The position numbers were made by a program, and so were the translations under genes. From the NCBI RefSeq assembly GCF_014831675.1, contig NZ_VJXY01000028.1, positions 38,148 through 102,147 on the forward strand: a DNA stretch of 64,000 nt, written 5' to 3'. Each line of letters opens with the position of its first letter. Position 1 is the stretch's first letter. Origin of the DNA: Komarekiella delphini-convector SJRDD-AB1 (lineage in GTDB: Bacteria; Cyanobacteriota; Cyanobacteriia; Cyanobacteriales; Nostocaceae). Shown here piece by piece: positions 30,410 to 39,900 of the stretch. The notes beneath the pieces were generated by a model. The model did no database searches and was not told where the DNA came from. It was given only the letters and a program-made list of their open reading frames with translations.

Positions 30410-33400
30410 ATGGAAGATTCAGAATTAAGTAACAAAACTGGTTTGGAAATAGCTATTATTGGCATGAGTGGCTGTTTCCCGCAGGCTGAAAATATTGAGC
30501 AATTTTGGCAAAATCTCCGAGATGGAGTAGAGTCAATACATCGATTCAATGACCAAGAATTAAAAGATTTAGGTGTAGATGCGGCTTTATTGAGCGACAT
30601 CAATTATGTTAAAGCAGAGGGTGTAGTCGCAGGTATAGACTTGTTTGATGCTTCATTCTTTGACATCAGCCCCAGAGAAGCTGAAGTAATGGATCCTTCA
30701 ATGCGTTTTTTCTTGGAGTATTCATGGAAAGCACTTGAGAATGCTGGTTATAGTTCAAATATTTATAGAAAACCGATTGGGGTCTACGCTGGAACAAGTT
30801 TTGGCAGTTATTTACTTAACATTTATTCTAATTATGAGCTGATAGCCTCTGTGGGTGATAAGCAGATAGAAAAAGGAACTTCTCCTGATTACGTTACTAC
30901 ACTTGCTTCTTATAAATTAAATTTGCAAGGGCCAAGTTATGCAGTTCAAACTACTTGCTCAAGCTCATTGGTTGCTGTACATTTAGCCTGCCAAAGTTTG
31001 CTCAGTGGTGAGTGTGATATTGCTTTAGCAGGAGGAGTTTCAATATCCACAGCAGATGGTTATTTGTATCAAGAGGGAGGTATTGAATCTCCTGATGGGC
31101 ATTGCCGTGCTTTTGATGCTAAGGCTGCGGGAACAGTAAAAGGAAGGGGTTTAGGTCTTGTAGTTTTAAAGCGTTTAGAAGAAGCGATCGCAGATGGAGA
31201 TTGCATACATGCTATTATCAAAGGCTCTGCGATTAATAACGATGGGTCAAATAAAGTTAGCTACACAGCACCCAGCGTTGATGGTCAAGCCAAAGTAATT
31301 AGAGCAGCTCAGGTTATGGCTGAGGTCGAACCTGATAGCATTAGCTACATTGAAGCGCATGGAACCGGAACTTCTTTAGGTGATCCCGTCGAAATCGCTG
31401 CCTTAACACAAGCTTTTCGTACTAAAACTCAAAACAAAGGATTTTGTGGCATTGGTTCTGTAAAAACTAACATTGGGCATTTAGACTCAACTGCTGGCGT
31501 CGCAGGTTTGATTAAAACCGTACTAGCCCTAAAACATCAACAAATTCCCCCTAGTTTGAACTTTGAAGAACCATCACCCCAAATTGATTTCGACAAGAGT
31601 CCATTTTATGTCAACAACACACTATCTGAGTGGAAAACTAACGGCACTCCTCGCCGTGCAGGTGTGAGTTCCTTTGGCTTTGGTGGGACAAATGCTCATG
31701 TGATTTTAGAAGAAGCTCCTATAATTAAATCTTCTAGTCCTTCTCGGACTTGGCAATTATTATTACTTTCAACAAAGACCAGTACAGCACTAGAAACTGC
31801 AACAGAAAATCTGGTTAATTACCTACAAGAAAATCCAGATTTAAACCTTGCGGATGTTGCTTATACCTTACAATTAGGTCGGTGGACTTTGAATCATCGC
31901 CGAATGGTAGTTTGCCAAAACCAAGAAGATGCAATCAACGCATTGCAAGACCCTCAAATAGCTTTCACTCATTACCAAGAACCTTGTAATCGCCCAATTG
32001 TATTTATGTTTTCTGGTCAAGGTTCGCAATATGTAAATATGGGTCGAGAATTATACGAGAGTGAAAGCGTATTTAGAAAACAAGTTGATTACTGCTGCGA
32101 ACTACTCAAACCTCACTTGGAATTAGACTTGCGTACAATTCTTTATCCCAACGCCGAAACAGCTTTAACAGCAACACAAAAGTTACAGCAAACAGCAATT
32201 ACTCAACCAGCATTATTTGTGATTGAATATGCTCTAGCCAAATTGTGGATGGCATGGGGTGTATGCCCTGAGATGATGATTGGTCACAGTATAGGAGAGT
32301 ATGTAGCTGCAACTTTAGCTGGAGTTTTCTCTTTAGAAGATGCCTTGGCGATCGTTGCAATGCGAGGAAAACTCATGCAGCAGTTACCTAGTGGTGCTAT
32401 GCTCTCAGTTCAGCTTCCAGAACAAGAAGTACAACAATTACTAGAAAAGGAAATCTCTTTAGCTGCGAGTAATGCACCTTCTTCTTGTGTGGTGTCCGGT
32501 GCGACAGAAGCAATAGAGAAATTACAACAGAAGCTACAACAAATAGGTGTAAATTGTAGGCGCTTGCATACTTCTCATGCCTTTCATTCTCTAATGATGG
32601 AACCCATCATTGAGACATTTATCCAGTCTTTAAAAAAAGTAAAACTCAATTCCCCAAAAATTGCATTTATTTCTAATGTCAGTGGAACTTGGATTACCGC
32701 AGCCGAAGCAACAGATCCTAACTATTGGGCTAGACATTTAAGGCAGCCAGTCCGCTTCAGTTTAGGAATCACTGAATTGCTCCTCCAGCCAGAACCAATA
32801 CTGTTGGAAGTTGGGCCAGGACGCACGCTAAGTAGTTTGGCTAAACAACATCAAACAGATAAACTCATAGCACTAACCTCCATACGACATCCTCAAGAGC
32901 AACAATCAGATGTAGAGTTTTTACTTAACACCTTGGGTAGGCTTTGGTTAGTAGGAGTTCAAATTGATTGGTCAAGTTTTTATGTAGACGAAAAGCGCCA
33001 TCGCATACCCTTACCTACTTATCCTTTTGAGCGTCAGCGTTACTGGATTGAGGTAAATCGAAACGCGACTTTGGCAATGATGTCGCCAAAAACTTCAGAC
33101 AAAAAGCCAGATATTGCTGACTGGTTCTACATTCCTCGTTGGAAAGAATCTACACCACTTGAGTTTTTCCAACAAGACAAATTGGTAGAACAATCACGCT
33201 GGTTAGTGTTTGTTGATAACTATGGAGTTGGATCAGAAATTATCGAACGACTCAAACAACAAGGTCATGATGTGATTGTCGTGAGAGTCGCAGATAGATT
33301 TGCAAAACTTAGTGACTACACATATACAATTAATCCCCAACAAAGGGATGACTATGATGCCTTACTGCAAGCATTACAAGAACAGAATTGTACTGGATGG

Positions 33401-35059
33401 CATCTTGCACATTTTTGGAGCGTTACCCCTGATGACATCTTACCTAGTCAACAGCTAGAACCACAAACACAACATCAGTTTTTTGAAGATTGTCAAAATC
33501 TCGGTTTTGATAGTCTGCTATTTCTAACACAAGCCTTGGCAAAACAGAATATAATTGAGCCAATGAAGCTGATGGTTGTTACTAGTAATCTACATGATAT
33601 AACTGGCAGCGAGAATTTATGCCCTGAGAAGGCAACTATATTAGGGGCATGTAATGTAATTCCACAAGAGTATCTCAACATAACTTGCTGTTGCTTTGAT
33701 CTCGTCCTGCCAAAATCTGAGCAGCCATTACAAACATTAATAGACTCACTGCTTACAGAATTTACAGCACCAATAACTGATAACTTAATTGCTTATCGTG
33801 GTAATCATCGCTGGATTAAAACTTATGAAGCTGTACATTTAGATGAAAGCATTACCGCCAAAACTAAATTGAGAAAAGGGGGTGTTTATTTAATTACTGG
33901 TGGGCTTGGTCGCATTGGTTTAGCAATGTCAGAATACTTAGCAAAAACAATGCAAGCTAAGTTAATTTTGATCGGCAGAAAAGGCATACCAGAAAGACAT
34001 CAGTGGTCTGAATGGCTACTAACTCATGATGAATCTAATGAAGTTAGCCAGAAGATTAAAAAGGTGATGATGCTTGAGAAATTAGGTGCTCAAGTTCAGG
34101 CGATCGCAGCTGATGTAGCTAATGAAAAACAAATGCAACAAGCTATAGCATTAGTGAATGAAAGTTTTGGTGAAATTCATGGTGTAATCCACGCAGCGGG
34201 AATTAATGACGATGCCTATTACACTATTGAAGAAAGTTCTAAAACCCAAAGTCAATCACAATTTAATCCCAAAGTATATGGACTATTTGTATTAGAAAAA
34301 GTTTTGCGAGGTCAAAAGTTAGATTTTTGTTTATTGACATCTTCTTCTTCATCTGTTTTAGGAGGATTAGGATTAACTTCCTATTCTGCTGCTAACATTT
34401 TTATGGATACCTACGCTCACAAGCACAACCAAATCAATTTTCCTTGTATTAGTGTGAACTGGGATACCTGGCAATCTCAAGAAAACGACATGGAAGATCT
34501 GACAGTGGGAGTAGCGTTAGAAAAATTACGCATGACATGGCAAGAAGGTATAGAAGTTTTTAGCCGTGTATTATCCATAACTAAAACTCCTCAAATTGTT
34601 GTTTCAGCGGGAGAATTGCAACCGAGAATTGAGCAATGGATAAAACGAGACTTTTTACGAAATAAGGAATCATCAAATAATCGAGAGAGTTTATCGCTCC
34701 ATTCCAGAGCAAACCTACAAAGCGAGTATGTCCCAGCTAGCAACAATGTAGAGCAAATAGTTGCTACAACTTGGCAAAAAGTTCTGGGAATTGAAAAGAT
34801 TGGTATTTATGATAACTTTTTTGATTTGGGAGGTAGTTCTCTAATTGGTATTGAGATAATCTCACAGCTTCAAAAAGAATTAAATGCTCATATTCCGATA
34901 ATTAGTATTTACGAAAGACCAACTATCAGTTCGCTATCTGAATTTTTAAGTAGCGATGAACAAGCTTATTTGCAAAAAGATTCTTACCGCACTCAAACGA
35001 GGTCTGCCTCAATTAAGCGCCGCAAACAAGCCAGACAAAATCATCGCAGAACATCATAA
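30410..35059 (+). CDS. Type I PKS module KS-AT-KR-ACP
   Basis: Adds and reduces a malonyl unit after Dab; 1549 aa. KS Cys183 in TTCSSS; the His motifs HGTGT and NIGHLD are present. AT has GHSIGE (Ser627) and HAFHSLMM, indicating malonyl-CoA. KR has an intact TGGLGRIG loop and SSSSS/SYSAAN catalytic residues. The carrier has GGSSLIG. No DH or ER is seen, so a hydroxyl is expected. The tail is very basic (SIKRRKQARQNHRR) and probably docks to the next KS protein. A hairpin repeat and then the decarboxylase gene follow. It is a close paralogue of the PKS at 19060. Confidence 0.92.
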   Translation: MEDSELSNKTGLEIAIIGMSGCFPQAENIEQFWQNLRDGVESIHRFNDQELKDLGVDAALLSDINYVKAEGVVAGIDLFDASFFDISPREAEVMDPSMRFFLEYSWKALENAGYSSNIYRKPIGVYAGTSFGSYLLNIYSNYELIASVGDKQIEKGTSPDYVTTLASYKLNLQGPSYAVQTTCSSSLVAVHLACQSLLSGECDIALAGGVSISTADGYLYQEGGIESPDGHCRAFDAKAAGTVKGRGLGLVVLKRLEEAIADGDCIHAIIKGSAINNDGSNKVSYTAPSVDGQAKVIRAAQVMAEVEPDSISYIEAHGTGTSLGDPVEIAALTQAFRTKTQNKGFCGIGSVKTNIGHLDSTAGVAGLIKTVLALKHQQIPPSLNFEEPSPQIDFDKSPFYVNNTLSEWKTNGTPRRAGVSSFGFGGTNAHVILEEAPIIKSSSPSRTWQLLLLSTKTSTALETATENLVNYLQENPDLNLADVAYTLQLGRWTLNHRRMVVCQNQEDAINALQDPQIAFTHYQEPCNRPIVFMFSGQGSQYVNMGRELYESESVFRKQVDYCCELLKPHLELDLRTILYPNAETALTATQKLQQTAITQPALFVIEYALAKLWMAWGVCPEMMIGHSIGEYVAATLAGVFSLEDALAIVAMRGKLMQQLPSGAMLSVQLPEQEVQQLLEKEISLAASNAPSSCVVSGATEAIEKLQQKLQQIGVNCRRLHTSHAFHSLMMEPIIETFIQSLKKVKLNSPKIAFISNVSGTWITAAEATDPNYWARHLRQPVRFSLGITELLLQPEPILLEVGPGRTLSSLAKQHQTDKLIALTSIRHPQEQQSDVEFLLNTLGRLWLVGVQIDWSSFYVDEKRHRIPLPTYPFERQRYWIEVNRNATLAMMSPKTSDKKPDIADWFYIPRWKESTPLEFFQQDKLVEQSRWLVFVDNYGVGSEIIERLKQQGHDVIVVRVADRFAKLSDYTYTINPQQRDDYDALLQALQEQNCTGWHLAHFWSVTPDDILPSQQLEPQTQHQFFEDCQNLGFDSLLFLTQALAKQNIIEPMKLMVVTSNLHDITGSENLCPEKATILGACNVIPQEYLNITCCCFDLVLPKSEQPLQTLIDSLLTEFTAPITDNLIAYRGNHRWIKTYEAVHLDESITAKTKLRKGGVYLITGGLGRIGLAMSEYLAKTMQAKLILIGRKGIPERHQWSEWLLTHDESNEVSQKIKKVMMLEKLGAQVQAIAADVANEKQMQQAIALVNESFGEIHGVIHAAGINDDAYYTIEESSKTQSQSQFNPKVYGLFVLEKVLRGQKLDFCLLTSSSSSVLGGLGLTSYSAANIFMDTYAHKHNQINFPCISVNWDTWQSQENDMEDLTVGVALEKLRMTWQEGIEVFSRVLSITKTPQIVVSAGELQPRIEQWIKRDFLRNKESSNNRESLSLHSRANLQSEYVPASNNVEQIVATTWQKVLGIEKIGIYDNFFDLGGSSLIGIEIISQLQKELNAHIPIISIYERPTISSLSEFLSSDEQAYLQKDSYRTQTRSASIKRRKQARQNHRRTS

Positions 35060-35079
35060 ATTTTCAAAGCTAGTCAAGG

Positions 35080-35136
35080 GTTTGTAGTAAGCACTTTAGT
35101 GCTTAGCAAAGAATGACTAAAGTCATTACTACAAAC
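35080..35136. repeat. MITE-like nested hairpin
   Basis: Outer arms GTTTGTAGTAA and TTACTACAAAC are perfect 11-bp inverted repeats. Inside are two smaller palindromes, AGCACTTTAGTGCT and TGACTAAAGTCA. This GTAGTAA-type hairpin is a common dispersed element in filamentous cyanobacteria. It lies in the 148-base gap between a PKS and the decarboxylase gene and might act as a transcript-stability or attenuation element, but there is no T-run, so it is not a classical terminator. Confidence 0.8.
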
Positions 35137-35207
35137 TTGAATCTAGTCTTTTTGGTGGTAGTTAGCAGCAAGTCAATTAAGAATCAAGATATATTCTGGA
35201 GTATAAA

Positions 35208-36884
35208 ATGGCATTGAGTCAGCAAAGACAAGAAAAAAACAAGCAAAATTTCTTTCTTGAGAATGAGCTAACACCACAGTATGCAGTCGCGAATGAAGTC
35301 ATGCAATTATTTGCACCATCTAATAACTTATCTATAGAGTCTAAGATGGGTGTTCAAACTGATACTTTAGTTGATGATTTCTTAAGTGCAATCAACACTA
35401 ACTCTGATATTAATTTTAACGACTTGGTAGAAACCTTTGCTGATAGTCAGGTTCCTATTAATCCGACTAATTTTGATAGCTACCTTGATTATTTAGCAAA
35501 TAATGTTATTAATCATTCAATACATACATCTTCGCCACGATTTATCGGTCACATGACCTCTGCACTGCCTTGTTTTGTGCGACCGATCGCTAAATTGATG
35601 ACAGCAATGAACCAAAATGTTGTCAAAATAGAAACAGCCAAAGCTTTTAGTCCTTATGAACGTCAGGCTTTGGCAATGATGCATAGATTAATTTATAACT
35701 TTCCTAATGAATTTTATAGCGAACATATCCAAAATAGCCAAAGCACTTTAGGCATATTGGTTTCTGGAGGTACGGCAGCAAACATTATCGCACTATGGTG
35801 CGCCCGTAATAAATCCTTGGGTGCAAAAAATAGTTTTGCAGGTGTAGAGAAAGAAGGTTTAGCAGCAGCTCTAGATTACTACGGTTATCAAGGAGCCGTG
35901 GTAATTGGCTCTGAATTGATGCATTATTCTTTTGACAAAGCCGCAGATTTATTAGGTATAGGTACACATAGTTTAATCAAAATTCCTACTAATGCTAATA
36001 ACCAAGTAGACTTACCAGCTTTACGTCAAGCTGTTGCAGATTGTCATGCTAAAAATTTGCATATTATTGCGATCGCGGGCGTTGCTGGTACTACCGATTC
36101 TGGTAATATAGACTCACTTTTAGACATAGCAGAAATTGCCCAAGCTGCAAATGTTCATTTTCACGTGGATGCAGCTTGGGGTGGCCCACTGATATTTTCC
36201 GAACAACATCGGCAAAAACTTGTTGGTATTGAATGCGCTGATTCAGTCACCATTGATGGACATAAACAGCTGTATTTACCAATGGGTATTGGTATGGTAT
36301 TCATGCGCGAACCGTACTTAGCTTCATCCATTGAAAAAAATGCTAGCTACACCATGCGTAAGGGTTCATTCGATTTGGGTAAACGCGCTTTAGAAGGTTC
36401 TCGAGCTGGTATGGCATTATTTTTACATGCTGGGCTACATCTGATCGGACTTAAAGGTTATGAATTTTTGATTGATGCAGGTATTGAAAAGACACAATAT
36501 ATGGCTGCTCAAATCACTACCATGTCCGAATTTGAATTACTATCTCAACCAGATATAAATCTGCTTCTTTATCGCTATATCCCAGAATCTCTCAGAGAAC
36601 TTGCAGTTAAAAAGCAGTTAACCGAAACTGATAATCAACAAATCAATATATTTAATGAGCGCCTGCAAAAAACTCAACGTCAAGCTGGTCGTACTTTTAT
36701 CTCGCGGACAACAAAAACAATTACCTATTTAGAAAAAGAAACTTCAGTTACGGCGCTGCGTGCGGTAATTGCTAATCCGCTCACAACTAAAGATGATATT
36801 GATGCAGTGCTGAACGACCAAATTCAGATTGCTTTAGATTTATCAATATCAGATTCTTTAGAACCTACTCAGAGCCGAGCATAG
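35208..36884 (+). CDS. panP: PanP-type PLP aspartate 1-decarboxylase (beta-alanine supply)
   Basis: A group II PLP decarboxylase, 558 aa. The FIGHMTSALP, NQNVVKIETAKAFSP, SGGTAANI and HVDAAWGGP segments and Lys353 in IDGHKQLYLP match the PanP family of pyridoxal-dependent aspartate 1-decarboxylases known from Vibrio and relatives, which make beta-alanine. Glutamate or diaminobutyrate decarboxylation is an alternative because the families are related. The terminal NRPS of this cluster has a beta-Ala-like A-domain code, which favours the aspartate to beta-alanine assignment. A GGAG site precedes ATG 35208. It sits between two PKS genes in the same direction and therefore belongs to the cluster. 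The N-terminal 60 residues are probably flexible. Confidence 0.82.
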   Translation: MALSQQRQEKNKQNFFLENELTPQYAVANEVMQLFAPSNNLSIESKMGVQTDTLVDDFLSAINTNSDINFNDLVETFADSQVPINPTNFDSYLDYLANNVINHSIHTSSPRFIGHMTSALPCFVRPIAKLMTAMNQNVVKIETAKAFSPYERQALAMMHRLIYNFPNEFYSEHIQNSQSTLGILVSGGTAANIIALWCARNKSLGAKNSFAGVEKEGLAAALDYYGYQGAVVIGSELMHYSFDKAADLLGIGTHSLIKIPTNANNQVDLPALRQAVADCHAKNLHIIAIAGVAGTTDSGNIDSLLDIAEIAQAANVHFHVDAAWGGPLIFSEQHRQKLVGIECADSVTIDGHKQLYLPMGIGMVFMREPYLASSIEKNASYTMRKGSFDLGKRALEGSRAGMALFLHAGLHLIGLKGYEFLIDAGIEKTQYMAAQITTMSEFELLSQPDINLLLYRYIPESLRELAVKKQLTETDNQQINIFNERLQKTQRQAGRTFISRTTKTITYLEKETSVTALRAVIANPLTTKDDIDAVLNDQIQIALDLSISDSLEPTQSRA

Positions 36885-36918
36885 TTGCTGTAAATAAGTT
36901 AAATTAGGTATTTTTGCG

Positions 36919-39900
36919 ATGAATAATTTTCAGGAATTTAATAACTTTGATGATAACGATGAAATAGCCATCATTGGCATCAATGGCCGCTTTCCAGGTG
37001 CAAACAATGTTGACAAGTTTTGGGAAAATTTGCGAGATGGAGTAGAATCAATTTCTCATTTTACAGATGAAGAACTGCTAACTGCGGGTATAGAGCCAAC
37101 TTTGCTCAATGACCCAAATTATGTTAAAGCAGGCAGCATAATGGAAGGTATTGAGTTATTTGATGCTGCATTTTTTGGATTTACTCCTAGAGAAGCCGAA
37201 ATCACAGACCCACAACATAGAATCTTTTTAGAGTCTGCCTGGGAAGCTTTAGAATCGGCGGGCTATGATTCCGAATTTTATAACGGTAAAATTGGGGTTT
37301 ACGCTGGTGTAACTAATAGTAATTATTTATTTACAAACTTATATTCAAATCAAGACTTAATGCAGTCGGTAGATGCTTTAAATATTTTTATTGGTAATGA
37401 AAAAGACAATTTAAGCACACAAACTTCTTATAAGTTAAATCTTACCGGGCCAAGTATAAATGTTCAGAATAACTGTTCTACATCATTAATAGCAGTACAT
37501 TTAGCCTGTCAAAGTTTGCTAAATGGTGAAAGTGATATAGCTTTGGCTGGTGGTGTTTCCATCGCCAAGTTACCCCAAAAATCTGGTTATCAGTATCAAG
37601 AGGGAGTTCTTTGTTCACCTGACGGACATTGTAGGACTTTTGATGCTAAAGCTAAAGGAACAGTGTTTGGCGATGGTTTAGGAATTGTAGTGTTGAAACG
37701 ATTGGTTGATGCTGTTGCTGATGGAGACTTTATTCATGCTGTAATTAAAGGTTCAGCTATTAATAACGACGGCTCTTTAAAGGTTGGTTATACAGCGCCT
37801 AGTGTTAATGGTCAAAGAGAAGTAATTTTAGAAGCCCTTGCCTTAGCTGGTGTTGAACCCGATACTATTTCTTATATTGAAGCTCATGGTACTGCAACTC
37901 CCTTAGGAGATCCAATTGAAATCAAGGCGCTTACACAAGCTTTTCGTGCTAGCACAAATCGAAAAAACTTCTGCGCTATCGGTTCAGCAAAAACTAATAT
38001 TGGACATCTAGATACAGCAGCAGGTGTGACAGGTTTAATTAAAACTGTACAAGCATTAAAACATCAACAAATACCCCCTAGTTTAAACTTTGAAAAACCC
38101 AATCCAGAGATAGACTTTGCTAACAGCCCCTTCTACGTCAATACCAAATTATCAGAGTGGAAAACTAACGGTTTACCTCGTAGAGCAGGTGTAAGTTCTT
38201 TTGGGGTTGGCGGCACTAATGCTCATGTAATCTTGGAAGAAGCTCCAGTAATAGAAACATCCAGTGCTTCTCGCCCTTGGCAATTGCTATTACTCTCAGC
38301 CAAAACTAGCACAGCCTTAGAAAGTGCGACTGCAAATTTAGCGGCTTACCTCCAGCAAGATCCTGATATCAATTTGCCTGATGTGGCTTACACCTTACAA
38401 GTTGGTCGTCGAGCTTTTGACCATCGGCGTTTAGTAGTTTGTCAAGACAGAAATGATGCAGTTAAATTACTTAAATTTGAAGACCCACAACGTGTTTTTA
38501 GTTACCACTATAAACCAAGCCGTTGCCCTGTGATTTTCATGTTTTCAGGACAAGGGTCACAATATGTAAATATGGGTCGAGAACTATACGAAGTTGAACC
38601 GACGTATCGCAGATATGTAGATACATGTGCCGAAATTTTGCAACCCCACCTCGGTCTTGATATCCGTCATCTACTCTTTGCGTCAGAAGAAATTACAGCA
38701 GCTAACCAACTACAACCAACATTATTTGTGATTGAGTACGCTCTGGCTGAGTTATTGATGTCATGGGGAGTATGCCCAGAAGCGATGATTGGTGATGGTA
38801 TCGGTGAATATGTAGCAGCCGCGATCGCAGGTGTATTTACTCTCGAAGATGCTTTAAGAATCGTAGCAAACAGAGGACTGCGATCGCTCAAAAAAGTTCA
38901 ACTCAATCCACCACGCATTAGCTTTATTTCTAATGAAACTGGTAGTTGGATTACAGATGCACAAGCCACAAATCCTAACTACTGGAACCAAAATTTACAA
39001 CATGTGAAATTTTCCGATAGTATCTCTCACCTGTTAGAGCAATTTGAAGGCGTTTTTCTAGAGGTGGGGCCGGGACAAAATTTAAGCACATTAACTAAAC
39101 AACATTTAGATATCAATGCTAAACAACATGTACTGACTTCCTTACCTCATGCTCAAGAGCAACAGTCGGATGTAAGCTTTTTATTGGAAACATTAGGGCA
39201 GTTGTGGCTTTTTGGTGTCGATATAGATTGGTCAGAATTTTACACCCATGAGCAGCGTCATCGTCTGCCTTTGCCTACTTATCCTTTTGAACGACAAAGA
39301 TATTGGATTGATGCGAAGCAAGGAAAAAATGATAGTCATACTCCAGCATTATTGAGTAAAAAACCTGATATAGCCGACTGGTTTTACATTCCTTTCTGGA
39401 AGCCTTCTTTACCCCCAGTACAACTCGATAGCCAATATTTAAAAACTGACAAATCTTGTCTGATATTTATTGATGAGTGTGGCTTGGGTATCAACTTGGT
39501 CAAACAACTAGAGAAACTAAACCAGGATGTAGTTACCGTAAAAATTGGTGACAAATTTACCACACTAGACAATGAATATACTATTAATCCTCAAAATCAT
39601 CAGGATTATGATACTTTATTTCAAGAACTTTTCAGGCAAAACAAGTTGCCAAAAATGATAGTTCATTTATGGAATGTCACACCTATATGTAACCAAGTAG
39701 AAATTGAAAAAGTTACTCAAGCTCAAGAAACTGGATTTTATAGTTTACTATTTATTGCCCAAGCTTTAGGAAAACAAGAAACTACTGATATTCAAATTAC
39801 AGTTATTTCTAACAATCTACAGCCAGTGACGGGAACTGAAGCACTTTGTCCAGAGAAAGCCACTTTGCTCGGCCCAATTAAAGTTATTCCTCAAGAATAT

